Assembly: GCF_016859285.1 (NCBI RefSeq)
Contig: NC_053402.1
Location: 3,434,503 to 3,498,502, forward strand
Direction: 5' to 3'
From: Xiphias gladius
Lineage: Eukaryota; Chordata; Actinopteri; Istiophoriformes; Xiphiidae
DNA length: 64,000 nucleotides
Positions within the stretch are counted from its first letter, which is position 1. Each line of letters starts with the position of its first letter. The position numbers and the translations under genes are program-made. Of the stretch, positions 47,101-59,005 are shown piece by piece. The notes beneath the pieces are model-generated. The model was given only the letters and a program-made list of their open reading frames with translations. It ran no database searches and had not been told where the DNA came from.

Positions 47101-50100
47101 ATAATTCATACTGTCACACTGTGACATTTAACAAAATGTTTTCTGATTTCTTGTTTTTGACTACTGACCAAACTGTCCTGACCTTTAAGTTTCATAGAAT
47201 TACTACAAGTATGAAATCACATGAGGTAATTTCATTAATATTGTAATTTTTAATTTGCAAGACTTGCTGTCATGTATGTTTATAACTTTACAATATATAT
47301 TTGATCTGTAAGTGTAGTTTTAATAAATATTCCAAGGCACATTTAATAATTTTCTTAGTTAATATTATGTAAATTTAAATTGATCGTGTTGACATATAGT
47401 TTTTGGAAAAGTAATGTACGTGAGTTTCATTTTTCCAAATGAAAGCAAAGGTTTCCTTGAACTTTATTTACATGCTGAGAACAATATCATGATGTCAAAA
47501 TGTTGTATAAAGACTTTTTTCAATTTATCAAGGTCAACTAAAATTCAATCCTTGTCCTCCGTTAGATAATGGTTGAATCAGTGTTTATTCGGTATAAATC
47601 ATGATTAAGAATCTGACTTTTATTCAACATAAAGCATAACAAGCACTTTCAGTTTGGTTTCAGTGTCAGGCATCAGTGTAGATTCAATACTCATGCCTTA
47701 CAATATTTAAGAGGTTATTCATTCAACACTATTTTGCTATCTGGGTAAGCAGATTATGGGTTGATGAACCAGGCAGATGACAAGTGGAAGGAGATCCAAC
47801 CTGATTGGAGGCGATCTGAAAACAAAAGTCCAGCCAGTGAAGGGTAATCCCACAGCAGAGCAGACCAGTCTTGGTAGTGGTTCTGCACACCCCTATTTGA
47901 ACAGGAGTCTGTACCATAAGAATTAATACACAGCACAATACATTCAATAATAACGGCAGAGGCCTTAACAATACGTGTGAGATACCTACAAATGTATGGT
48001 CATAATTGTTAAGTTGGAATTGTTATTGTACGTATTTTTCTGTGAAAATGGAAATATTTAAATGTATTTTCACAATGTTTTTAAGATGTATATCTCAAAC
48101 TGTAGTTATGACACAAGAGAGAGTATCCACCCAAGGGAGTGCTAGTTGTAGCAGGCTTTGTGAGGCTTCTCCTAATACAGAGAACAGCCAGCTGAACAAA
48201 CACAACTAACGTCTGCTGTCTCTGATTTTCCTATATAAAACAGGCTGGTAGTGTGTGTTATCTCATCACAACTTATTTAAAAAAAAAAACTTTAAATGTC
48301 TAATGTAGAAAACTGTATGTTTGGTCAGGTTAAAAACTTTTCCTGCCCACTGCAGAGGACTTTTGCTATTTCTCAGACTGTGGCCGTCACTCCAGCTCCT
48401 TGACCTTTGTGCCATGAAGAAATATAGTGATGTGAAATATAATGATGTAATGTGTGGTTATATGAGCAAATTTCAATTTCCCAATTAGGTCAACTGTAGC
48501 CGGCCAAATGTTTCATGATCCATTAGCTACTGTAAACACTGTCATGTATGCATCTGTAAGAAGGTTGATGAAAGTCAGGAAATGACAGAGATCTCTAAAG
48601 TTCATGTTCTGTGTGACCAAAAAATATGGTAGCCTGCAGACTACTGGAAAAGTTTTTTCAGCAAATTGTGTTTCTGTCTGTTTGTTTCATTTATTTAATT
48701 TTTAAAAAATATTTTGATGAAGTTATCCTTAAAGGTTTGATGAAGCAAATGAGGATGAATTGGGTAGATTACAAGTGGCAGAAAAGAAGTTACAGTAGTA
48801 GAGTGTGAAAGGAGAGGGCTATAAAGAAAAGAAAGATATTGACATAATTTTGAAATGGGCAGGCCTGCTGGGGAGTCTGACAGGTTGAGGAGTGGTGGAG
48901 TGGAGAGGGGATGTGCAGAGGATGCTCAGTCAGACACAGTCAGTGTGTATCCATGCATGTGTTTGCAGACCAGCAGATGTGTTTACACATGGACATGCAT
49001 TTGTACATGTGCCTGAGCCAGTGTCACAGTGGAAAATTGTGACTAGGAAATGGAACAGTCTCACAAAGGTAGAACACAGTGCTGGTCAACATGAAAATTA
49101 TTTTTCAAGGTTTAACCCCACTGTTAACCCCTTCTCTCATGTTTGTTTTCTGATACTGTCTATTGGCTGAATTCACTGACAACATTTTATATTTCATAAA
49201 TTATATGCTTATACATTCTTATTAATGTGTAGACTGAAAACAAGACTAGGTCAAATCCTCGTCCATGGCTGGACCATGTATGGTCAATGTGCGAAATTGA
49301 GGAAGTTGTTAAAAACTATCGTGGAGCTGCTGTAAACAACTACTTTCAATGGAAAGTTGCTAAAGCTTGCTCGAAAACTCACTAAATGCCGTTTGATGCA
49401 TATGCATATCATATTAATTAGCATATTCATTACATAATTGAGTCATATTTGCATTCTGCCTAATGTCAGCCGGTTTCAGCCCTTTATCTTTTTGCCTCTC
49501 TCCTACTCCCTGTGCTAACATATACAGTAATTTAATACAGCCGACTTCCCAATAAAGCAGTTCTCATTTACATGTTTTTCTGTTTCTGTTATTGGACAAC
49601 GGAATAATTATATAATAGTGACTGGAATGCGGCCCATTAAGATGACATGTTAACCAGCAGTCACTTCCAAACCATTTCCAAGCTGCTGCTCTGCACTGTT
49701 AAAATCCTGATTTTATAACTGCCATGTTGTTTGACAAAATCACCATACAGATGATTTAAAGACAAAACCTGTGCTGGGATTTTAGCTATATTTACTTAAA
49801 AAATTATCACTCAGAGAGAAAGTTAGAAGCTCATTCACATCAGAGTCAGCTGCCATCTGGTCATTTGAATCAGATGCATAGAGAAGTGTCCCTGTGGAGG
49901 GAGAGACTGACCTCACGCTTGCAAAAAATCGCTAAGTTGGCAACACTGAACTTTAAACATCCCCCTGATGATGTAATAGAAACTGTTAGCATCAATTCAT
50001 TTTGAAAGTGCACTGGCCAATAGGAAAACTCCAACACTCGGCCAGCCGACCAATGGTGTAAGTTCATCAATCAGTCAGTCAGTCAGTCAATCAGTCACAG

Positions 50101-51860
50101 ACATTCACATTTATAGGGTTGGCCGTGCTGTTGCGGTCCAGCCAAAAATAAAAAACTGGAATTTATTTTGATAAATCAAATTTAATTTTAACATACCAGC
50201 AATATTCGATTATAACAATGGTTTTATGTATACATACTGCAGCCTATATATGTTGTTTGTTTGTTTGTTAGTTAGTCCTATACCTTATGCACTTCAAAAA
50301 AAAGCTTTTCTACTCCTCTTTAGACATCTAAGAGCAGTCATATATCTGGTTTTAATAACATTTGTGGCACAGAACCAAAAGCAAAGGTCAATTGTGATTG
50401 ACACACATTTAATTATCATTTTTCAGTGATTATGATGTTTGGCAAGCTGTCTACAGTACATCATGATACAAAAAGGATAAAACACACATGACACACATGC
50501 TCACTGTACTGTGAGCATTTTTATTTAGCACATTTTGTATCTTATATAAACATTATACTGTCTGAGTTGTGGCCTGTGTCCTTTAGAAACACATGAAGGT
50601 GGAAGCCTTGACCCTCGATGTTGGTGGATGATATTATGTTCATCATCCTGTGATTACACCTCCACCTTGACTCTGACTGATTAAGCATTCATTAAGATCT
50701 AATAAACTGATCTAATTAACCATTCATTAAGCTTCCCAGCCCTTAGTTACGGTTCCTATGCCTGTCAATCTTCCAGCCTCACAGAGTACATATACACTTT
50801 ACTGTAATAACAGTGCCAGATTTACCATTGAAATAAAAAGGGGGGTCCTTGGTTTCATACAGAGGTAAAAAAAAAAAAAGAGATGCTTCTCATTTTCAGT
50901 CAGCAATAATTCAAATTCAATTTTTCAGTTTTTCCAACTAAAATGACAACAGCCACTAGCAGATTTTTTAAACTGTAGCTAGCTAGTTAATTAAGATAAC
51001 CTTAACTCCTTGAGTCAGTTGAAATGTTATCTGTGGTTGACCTCAATGTTTCCGGCTCACCCGTTTTAAACCGAGAATCATGTAAAAGGGGTTTATAATA
51101 AGCACCTCATGGCTATATACATGATATCATGTTAGCAGACTGAGGGCAAAACTATATAGTATGTCCCAGTCAACAAGTCAGCATCTTCACCAGTTGATGA
51201 TCATGTAGAAGACATGCCAATAAAGAAACAGCATTGTTCTAATATTTCACGATAGAGCTGCATAGCTTACATAAACTTTTTAGACAGTGTGTTTCACTTT
51301 TAATGTTACAAAAGAAAAGGCTTTTGGGATAAAAACAGATGTGTTTGATATATGTAACACCATCTCAGGTAAAGTTGGCTGAGTTTGCAGGAGTGTAACC
51401 TAAGTCAGGACAGGGCTGCAAACATTAACCAGAACGTGATAGCTCTCACACATCGCAGCCCACAATTTAACCTATTTAGCTAATGATGTGCTCCTTGGCC
51501 TTGGAAGTAACACTCATTTAGTACTGTGGGTAAGCTAGCTAATAATCCATTCCTTAAACTTTTTTTTTGTTGTTGTTTTTGGGGTTAGAAAGGTGTTAAA
51601 AAAAGACACCACTCTCCAAATGTTGGACATCTGAAGCTTGACAGGTCTGTTGTGTCTAGTTACAGTAGCTGATGTGGAAGTTCCTCTTTAAAGCTGTTTT
51701 TTGACTACCCCTGTTTATCAGGCACTAAAACCATTATGGCATGTTTAGCATTGTCATCATGTCAAACCTTTTCTTTCCCAGCTTCTGTCCCCCCTCCTTT
51801 CTATTGACCCTGTCTCACTCCAGTCCAAAGTCCATGCTTGAGGACCAGGTGATCTGCCTG
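44170..51860. other. Long intergenic stretch upstream of g6pc, no gene seen
   Basis: Scanned in all frames for motifs, this stretch shows no recognisable protein. Small repeats are present: (TTCAA)n near 46748-46762 and (CAGT)n near 50070-50095. Open frames such as 46817-47041 and 47729-47971 on the minus strand have no domain that I can name. Confidence 0.45.
50068..50098. repeat. (CAGT)n short microsatellite
   Basis: Six to seven TCAG/CAGT units with one interruption. Confidence 0.85.
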
Positions 51861-51862
51861 AA

Positions 51863-51869
51863 TATAAAA
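51863..51869 (+). promoter_or_regulatory. TATA box of the g6pc gene
   Basis: TATAAAA lies about 900 bases upstream of the g6pc start codon. Transcription would begin near 51890-51900. A donor-like TCT/GTAAGTAT at 52209/52210 and an acceptor TTGTCTTGCAG ending at 52772 would define a non-coding first exon (about 51895-52209) spliced to the coding exon. This is inferred; glucose-6-phosphatase promoters are known to have a TATA box. Confidence 0.5.
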
Positions 51870-52777
51870 GCAACCCTTGAGTCTGACTAGAAGCACACAG
51901 CCACACACAAACTTGAGACCAATTCATCCATTAGACACAAATCCTGCACGTACAGATCCGATTTTTGCAAAAACTTTTAACAATTAATAATGTTAAAAAA
52001 TTCAGTGACAAGAAACACACAGATTTTAAAGGCACACAGCACCTGAGGACACGCATAAGATCATATCTGGGTCTGTCATCATGCAGCTTAGCAGGCACCT
52101 TTGAGACAACTTAAATTAAAAAGACTCACCCATATACGAACACCCACATCACTGGCTAAGTTAATTTTCGGGGAAGAGGAGAGACATTGGGATATCATTA
52201 CAAAATTCTGTAAGTATGATTCGGTCTACTTGTATATGTTTGGTAATATTAAAATTTTTAATTAAATAAACATTTATTTCATTATCAGGGCATTGCAAGA
52301 CCATTGCTCTGTTCTTAGCTTAGCTGTGGTTTAAGGTTTAATCAGGGTTTAAATCTATTCTGTCTGCGTTGACCAGTTAAGTGTTTATCATACTGTCGTG
52401 TCCTCGGAAGCTGCAGTGTAAACTAAGTGTAGTTTGGTCTAAACCCAGGTACTGAGTGTGTAGAAATCATCTAATCATGGCATTATAGCTTAAACCTGTC
52501 ATAGACCTGGTTTAACCAAAGGTTGAACTTAAACCTGCTGCATACCTTGTGTAACTAAAAACATTCCTTTATAAGAAAGTATATGTGAATAGTTAACATG
52601 TTAAGTCTGGATTATTTATCCACTTTCACCATTTTATGTTTTAGCTACTTTTAAGTAGAGTATTTTACTGTCTCTGACATTTATGATTCTCTTGTTTTTC
52701 TTGCATTTGATTTACTTGCGAATACCCATAGACAGTAGCCATCACATCTTTGTCCATCCTCTTGTCTTGCAGTAATA

Positions 52778-55700
52778 ATGGACTTGCTCCACAGCTCTGG
52801 TGTGAGGATTACGTCCTACATGCAGACCCACTACAGTCAAAGCCAGGGTTACTTCCTGTTAGTCTCCATGGCAACAGACCTACACATCACCTTCTTTCTG
52901 TTGTTCCCCATATGGTTCCATGTACAGCAAGCTGAGGCAGTCAAACTGGTGTGGGTGGCAGTAGTGGGAGACTGGGTGAACCTGATGCTGAAATGGTGAG
53001 TAGTGGAACTGGAATGATGATGATGACGATGATGATGATGGTGAATTTTAGATCATATTCTTTTACAAAGTGTGTAGATGATACCATTTTTGTTCAGGCT
53101 TCTGTTTGGAGAGCGTCCCTATTGGTGGGTTCAAGAGACGGGTTACTATGGCAACTCCTCCCAGCCGATGATACAGCAGTTCCCCATGACCTGTGAGACT
53201 GGACCAGGTAAGAGTAAAATGAGTGAGTTGAGTTTGACTTAAGTTTATCATCTATTTATTCAGTTTCTTAAAAATTTCACTTCTTCCACTTCCACGGACA
53301 GGAAGTCCGTCAGGTCATGCCATGGGGGCTGCGGCAGTCTACTACACCATGATGTCATCACTCATTGCCACAGTGCTGAAAAAAGAAGGAAAGCAATTCG
53401 AGAAATGGTAAGATTAACCTCACCTATATTCACTGTATGACATCTGTTAGTCGAGCGGTAACATGCGTGTCTTTCCTTCAGGTGTGTGCGTGTCTCACTA
53501 TGGACGCTGTTCTGGTGTGTGCAGGTGTGTGTGTGCCTCTCCAGGGTCTTCATTGCTGCTCACTTCCCACATCAGGTCATCACAGGAGTTACCTTAGGTA
53601 CAGACAGTACAAATAATCCCACAGTCAAGCCATGGTGAAAATAGGAAACAGCATAATGGCATCTTGTTACAACAGTTAGGTACATAAGTACTTAACTGTC
53701 ACTTAAGACAGTGACGCAATTTTTGTAATTTTGCCTGTATAACCCCCACAATGGATCTCAGATGAAACCAACAAGATGTGACTGAAGTGTAGACTTTCAG
53801 CTCTAATTCAGGTGGTTAAACACAAATATTGCAGTAACTGTTTAGGAATTACAGCCATTTTTTTACACAGTCCCTCATTTTCAGAAGCTCAAAAGTAATT
53901 GAACAATTGATAATTGATCAGTACCACAGCCAGGTGTGACTGTTCTCTTGTTATTTCATGAAAAATTGAGCAGAAACAATGTGTTTGGTAGCTGTTCATG
54001 GGAACTCTCAATATTCAGTCCAAAGAGGTATCGATGCAAATGAAGGAGGCCATAAATAAACTGAAAAAAACAAACAAACCTATCAGACAGATGCCAGGAA
54101 CTGTAGGAGAGTCCAAATCAACAATCTCTGGCGTTCTGGAATTCACTGGCGCGCTCAGCAACACCAAAAGGCCTGGAATACCACAGAAGACAACTGAAGT
54201 AGATGATAGCAGAATTCTTTCCTTTCGAAGAAACACCCTTCACAGCATCTAGGCATTTCAAGAACGCTCTAGAGGAGGCAGGCGTATCATTGTTGAAGTC
54301 GACAATCAAGAGACACCTTCATGAATGTAAATGTAGAGAGTTTACCACAATGTGCAAACTGCTGGTAACAGTCAACAACAGAAAGACCAAATTAGACTTT
54401 TCTATAAAAGACGCAAAAATGCCTGGCCAGTTCTGGAGGATGGAGAATGGAGAAGGAAAGAAACCCTCATGAACCAAAGCATACCACATCATCTGTCAAA
54501 CATGGTGGAGGCAGTGTCATGGCATGGCCATGTATGGCTGCCAATGGAACTTGGTCACTGGTGTTTATTGATAATGTGACTGCTGATAGAAGCAGCAGGA
54601 TGAATTCTGAAGTGGATAGAATTATATTATCTGCTCGATTCAGCTAAATGCTACAAAACTGTTAGGACAGTGCTTCACAGTACAAACGGATAATGACCCA
54701 AAACATACTGTGATAGCAACCCAAGAGCTTCTCAAGGCAAGAAAATTGAATATTCTTGAATGGCCAAGTCAGTCACCTCATCTCAGTCCAATTGAGCATG
54801 CTTTTCACTTACTTAAGACAAAACTAAGGACAGAAAGACCTACAAACAAGCAGAAACTGAAGGTGGCTGCAGTGAAGGCCTGGAAAAGCATCTCAAGGGA
54901 GGAAACTCAGCATTTGAGTGATGTCCATGTGTTCCAGACTACAGACAGTCATTGACTGCAAAGGATTTTCATCCAAGTATTAAAAATAATCCTAATATTT
55001 ATAATTGTATTGGTTTGTCCAATTGCTTTTGAGCACCTGAAAATGAGGGAATGTGTGTGTGGCTGTAATTCCTAAACGGTTAATGCAATTTTTTGGTAAA
55101 CCCCTTGAATTGAAGCTGAAAATCTACACTTCAATTAAATATCATCAAATATCTTGATGGCTTGATTTAATATCCATTGTGGTGGTGTGAGGCAAAACTG
55201 TCCAAATACTTATGTCCCTAATTGTACATCTTCTGAGAATAACATCAAGATGAAACAAGCAGTTGATAACAGTTATCAATGAAATTAACTTTCTTTTTCT
55301 TTGCATTAAATTTAATATGACCTGACTGCAAAATAAGTCTTTCTTTGTACATTTCCTATGGAAGCCCATTTCTGCCAGGAAAGGAAAAAGTGAATTAGGC
55401 ACAATAAAAATAAAGTCTTACGATAAGTCAAAATGGTGAGAAAGTCAAAATCTTGACTTTCTCAAGATCAGAAAGTAAGATTTTTTTGAATTGTGAATCT
55501 TGTGTGAAAATAAAATACCAAAGTTTTTCTGCCCAGGTATCCTGGTAGCAGAATCCCTCAGCCAGGCCCAGGAGATCTTCAAGGCCCATCTGCGTTCATA
55601 CTTCCTCATCTCCCTTCTCCTCCTCTCCCTGGCTCTCTTCTTGTACCTGTGCCTCCAGCTGGTAGGCATCAACCTCCTCTGGAGTGTGGAGAAAGCACGC

Positions 55701-56060
55701 CGCTGGTGCCGCCGAGCAGAGTGGGTCAGCATTGACACTAACCCCTTGGCCAGCTTGTTCAGAAACACTGGGACTCTGCTGGGCCTGGGCCTGGGGCTCC
55801 ACTCCCCTCTGTATGCACACACCAGCAGAGAATCGCTCAGCAGGGGGACTGAGGGCGCCATCTACAGGTTCATCTGTTTAAGTGCAACACTGGTATTGCT
55901 GCAGCTATTTGACTCTGCCTTTCGGCCACCTGTATACAGCGGAGCTCTGTTCTATCTGCTGTCATTCTGTAAAAGTGCCACTGTGCCTCTGGCTACTGTG
56001 GCTATTGTTCCCTACTGTGTGACTGCAGCACTGGGATTTAAGGGGGAGAAGCTGCTATGA
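52778..56060 (+). CDS. g6pc1: Glucose-6-phosphatase catalytic subunit, 5 coding exons
   Basis: Endoplasmic reticulum membrane enzyme that releases glucose from glucose-6-phosphate, the last step of gluconeogenesis and glycogen breakdown in liver and kidney; it works with the SLC37A4 transporter. The product is 357 aa, the same length as human G6PC1. Exons: 52778-52995, 53098-53207, 53302-53407, 53482-53597, 55537-56060, with GT/AG introns and matching phases. The phosphatase signature is intact: Lys72-x6-Arg79-Pro, PSGH with His115, and Ser-Arg166-x5-His172 (human K76, R83, H119, R170, H176). A sequon at Asn92 fits the human lumenal glycan. Nine membrane helices are expected. The C-terminus ends EKLL, not the KKxx retrieval signal of human G6PC1. 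Sequence and the nbr1 neighbour favour g6pc1 over g6pc2 or g6pc3; which teleost copy (a or b type) is not settled. Confidence 0.93.
53018..53041. repeat. (GAT)n short repeat in g6pc intron 1
   Basis: Eight GAT/GAC units directly after the splice donor of the first coding exon. Confidence 0.85.
53678..55227 (+). mobile_element. Tc1-like transposon with long inverted repeats in g6pc intron 4
   Basis: Ends at about 53678-53905 and 55018-55227 are inverted copies of about 210 bases; for example CCCTCATTTTCAGAAGCTCA on the left matches TGAGCACCTGAAAATGAGGG on the right. Between them the + strand encodes transposase pieces in shifting frames: [17 protein letters not shown] near 54030, [16 protein letters not shown] near 54529 and [20 protein letters not shown] near 54758. 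Frameshifts and a stop make it inactive. It lies wholly within the intron and leaves both splice sites intact. Confidence 0.88.
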
Positions 56061-56444
56061 GGCAGGTGGCCTTACGTTACATGTGGTATAGGCTGGGTGA
56101 GCCACTGTGCATCAAGTCATATACTTGTAAAACTGTGGGTTTAAATCTACAACATATGGGCAAAAGTATGTGGACACATGTCCCTTTCATCTAAGTCTCA
56201 TTTTCCTGCTCTGTAACAAACTTTGGTCTGCCAATGAGGATTTAGCAATATTTGAATCGAAATCTGATGGCAGTTTTGGGGTTGTTTGTTTATGTTGCCA
56301 CGTTCACTGTCAGTCACATCCGATTAAACCACACCCACATCGTCCTGATGTAGCTGAGTTTTGGAGAGTTGAACCATGAATAATACATACTGTAAATGAT
56401 ACATTATAAGACATACATATTGATTGTTGTAGAAATAGAGAAGG

Positions 56445-56450
56445 AATAAA
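56445..56450 (+). terminator. Possible g6pc polyadenylation signal
   Basis: The first AATAAA after the stop codon, about 385 bases downstream. Length and position are plausible, but no downstream GU-rich element is obvious. Confidence 0.5.
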
Positions 56451-56499
56451 GTCATAGTTAAAAGATTCGTATTCTCTGTGTATCTCAGCTGATACAATT

Positions 56500-57130
56500 T
56501 TGAAGTAGTATGGGCAGTTTTGAAGTATGGACAGTAGGACAGAGGATTAATCCTACTGAATTTAGTGATCCTCATACTTTTCCTCTAGCGCCATCAGCAG
56601 GTCAAAGTTTTCACTTCTCCTGTGAAATATCACAACAGTTCCTCGATGGATTGGCCCAAAATGTTATACAGACATGTTTGGTTCCCAGAAGATGTACCCT
56701 AATGACTTTGGTGATTCCCCTGACATTTCCTCTAGACCCAACAACAGGTGAACATTTTGTGGTTTTTGAATGAAATATCTCAACACATTTTGGATAGATT
56801 GACATGACATTTAGTTCAAACATTCATGATCCCCTCAGGATGAATTGTGATAACTCTGGTGATCCTCTGACTTTTCATCTGGGGAAAAATACCAGTAAAA
56901 CTAATTACACTCCCATCAACCAGAGCTGTACTTTGTGTTTGGTGCTAATTCGCAAATGTTAGTATGCTAATGTTAAGCTAAGATGGTGAACAAGGTGAAC
57001 ATTCTACCTGCTACAACATCAGCATGTTAGCATTGTCATTGTGAGTATGTTAGCATGCTGATGTTAACATTTAGCTCAAAGCGCCGCTGTGTCCTCATAC
57101 AGACTGAGAGCTGTTAGTATGGATGTAGAC
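56500..57130 (+). repeat. Dispersed teleost repeat, copy 4 (longest)
   Basis: Contains two sub-blocks with CTCTAGCGCCATCAGCAGGT and GGTGATCCTCTGACTTTTCA, then a right part rich in TTAGCATGCTAATGTTA-type motifs. Earlier copies in the SLC6 gene match parts of it, so this copy best shows the full structure. Confidence 0.7.
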
Positions 57131-57427
57131 ATGTTTTGTATACATTTAGATTATGCTGCTTGTATGGTGCAACAGATTCAGCCAGCGGTTTCTGAAAACT
57201 GATTCACCATAATTCTGCAAAATAAACATGAATCAACTAAAAGCTAATTTTTTGTCTTGTATTATTTAATTTGTACAGTATGATTACATTAATCCTCTCT
57301 CAGTGTAAATTGCAGCATTGTCCTATCCCCAGAGTATAAGCCTGAACAACAATGTAGGAAATAATATTCTGTAATGTTCTCTTTTTCAAAAAAATATTAC
57401 TTAAAACTATTTAAAGCATCACAGAGT

Positions 57428-57446
57428 ATATATATATATATATATA
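57428..57446. repeat. (TA)n microsatellite
   Basis: About nine TA units. Confidence 0.9.
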
Positions 57447-57799
57447 CAAAATCAGAATATCAGACCAAAAATAGATGTAGTTGAGAGCATTTCCAAAAGA
57501 AGTGAAAAACACTCAAACTATAAAAAGTGTATTAGATATTAATATGGTAAGCTTATAAGATACATGAACGTAACACAAAAGAGACTGACTGCAATCACAC
57601 AAGGAACATATTACTCCATAAATCCTCGCATACACTCTTTCTTTCTGTCTTGGGTCTTTGCAATATCAAAAGTAAACACAAAAGTAAAATAAAAGTGAAA
57701 GCATTATCAAGTTATTATCACGGGTTTCGAAAATAAAAAAAGAAAAATGGACGAAAAAAGAGTTTTCCATAGCTTCCAAGCTAACAGTATCATGCACAC

Positions 57800-58080
57800 A
57801 GTGGTGGTGGAAGTACTCAAAACTTTTACTTAAGTAGCTACTAACTTAACAATGTGAAAATACTCCATTAAAAGTAAAAATCCTGCATTCAAAAGTGTAG
57901 TAACAGTATAGTGAGAGTAAGCAAAATGAACTTAAAGTATCAAAAGTAAAAATACTTGGCCCTAGTGACTGATAAATTGTCATATATGACATTATCAGAT
58001 TGTTAATACTAATGCATCAGTGCATAAGCAGCATTTTACTTTTGCAGCTTGAGCAGCTGCAAAAGTAAGCCAGTAATTTA
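57800..58080 (+). repeat. Dispersed MITE-like repeat (AAGTAAAAGTA family), copy 2
   Basis: Begins CAGTGGTGGTGGAAGTACTC and includes CCTGCATTCAAAAGTGTAGT and GCATAAGCAGCATTTTACTT. Same family as 26240-26620. The right end is missing. Confidence 0.7.
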
Positions 58081-58081
58081 G

Positions 58082-58390
58082 TCCAGTGGTTCCCAACCCA
58101 GGGGTCAGGCCCCTCCAAAGGGTCACAAAATAAATCTGAGGGGTCTTGAGATGTTTAATGGGAGAGGAAAGAATAAAAAAAAAAGGTTCTGACACAAAAA
58201 TGTGTTTTCAATTTTGGATTTTTCTCTAATCTTGGATTTTTAGTGAAATATTGGACCGCAGGCAGTTATCCAAATGAAACCATGTGAGAAGAACTGTTAA
58301 CAACTCAGAGACAAGTGAAATATAGACAGGATACAAAACTATCCAATATGTCAGAGAGGATGGAAGCATCTTGAAGCCACTTGAAGCCAA
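58082..58390 (+). repeat. Dispersed teleost repeat (GGTTCCCAACC family)
   Basis: Starts TCCAGTGGTTCCCAACCC, then CCCCTCCAAAGGGTCACAAA and GAGGGGTCTTGAGATG. I recognise it as a common teleost non-autonomous repeat. It directly follows the previous repeat. Confidence 0.7.
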
Positions 58391-58679
58391 ATGAATGCAT
58401 GCGTTAATGCATGGATATATTTTTTGAGCATAAATTGAGAGATTTTGAGTTATTCTTTATTAAGATATTTTTTTTTGGTATTTCTTGGTAAAAGGGACTT
58501 TTCTAATGCAGTAATTATAATAATATTATTTTACTGTTCATAAAAACATATCGTAATGCTTCTGTTTGAAAACACAGATCTGACCAGTGGCAGTTTCATG
58601 GGCTCAAAGCAGTGCTACAGCCCTGATCAGAGGTGACACCCTGCCGTCCTCCAGCAGTCCTTCCTTTCTGCGCTCTTTC

Positions 58680-58903
58680 TGTGCAGTGACGTAAAGCGGA
58701 AGTGGCGCTCGCTGTTCCGGACACATGGTGCAGGGTGGGCGTGCCCAGGGTGCTGATGTAAACACAAAAAACGCCTCATCCCCCGTCGGATAAATCACAG
58801 AGGACTGAATTGGCGAGATTAACCCAAATAGCCGTCGCTGTTCCGCAAAAACGCTCCGTGTTCGTCGTGTGTAATATGCGTTAAAGCGCACAAAGGCGAC
58901 ACC
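58680..58903 (+). promoter_or_regulatory. CpG-rich promoter and 5' UTR of nbr1
   Basis: CpG density rises sharply here (for example GCGGAAGTGGCGCTCGCTG and CCGTCGCTGTTCCGC), with no TATA box. GCGGAAGTG is an ETS-type site, usual for broadly expressed genes. The transcription start is not defined. Confidence 0.65.
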
Positions 58904-59005
58904 ATGGACTTCTACATCAATCTGAAGGTGAATTTCAGGGGAAATTCCAAGAATTTTCTCCTCTCGGGATCCGAGACCAAGAGCTGGGAGTCGATGGAGG
59001 CCATG
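58904..59005 (+). CDS. nbr1: NBR1 autophagy receptor, first coding exon (PB1 start)
   Basis: The 34 residues, MDFYINLKVNFRGN followed by FLLSGSETKSWESMEAM, match the start of the PB1 domain of vertebrate NBR1, a cargo receptor for ubiquitinated protein and organelles in selective autophagy; PB1 binds p62/SQSTM1. The ATG is in a good context (GACACCATGG). The splice donor GTAAGA follows Met34, the same place where human NBR1 changes exon (IEAM/VKVSF). No second exon was found up to 64000, so the gene continues beyond the window. Confidence 0.85.

Noticed and set aside
47729-47971. 80-aa minus-strand frame with a hydrophobic start
   Set aside because: No splice sites, promoter or known domain; a signal-peptide-like start alone is not enough.
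55445-55861. 138-aa minus-strand frame over g6pc exon 5
   Set aside because: It is a shadow of the strongly supported g6pc coding exon.
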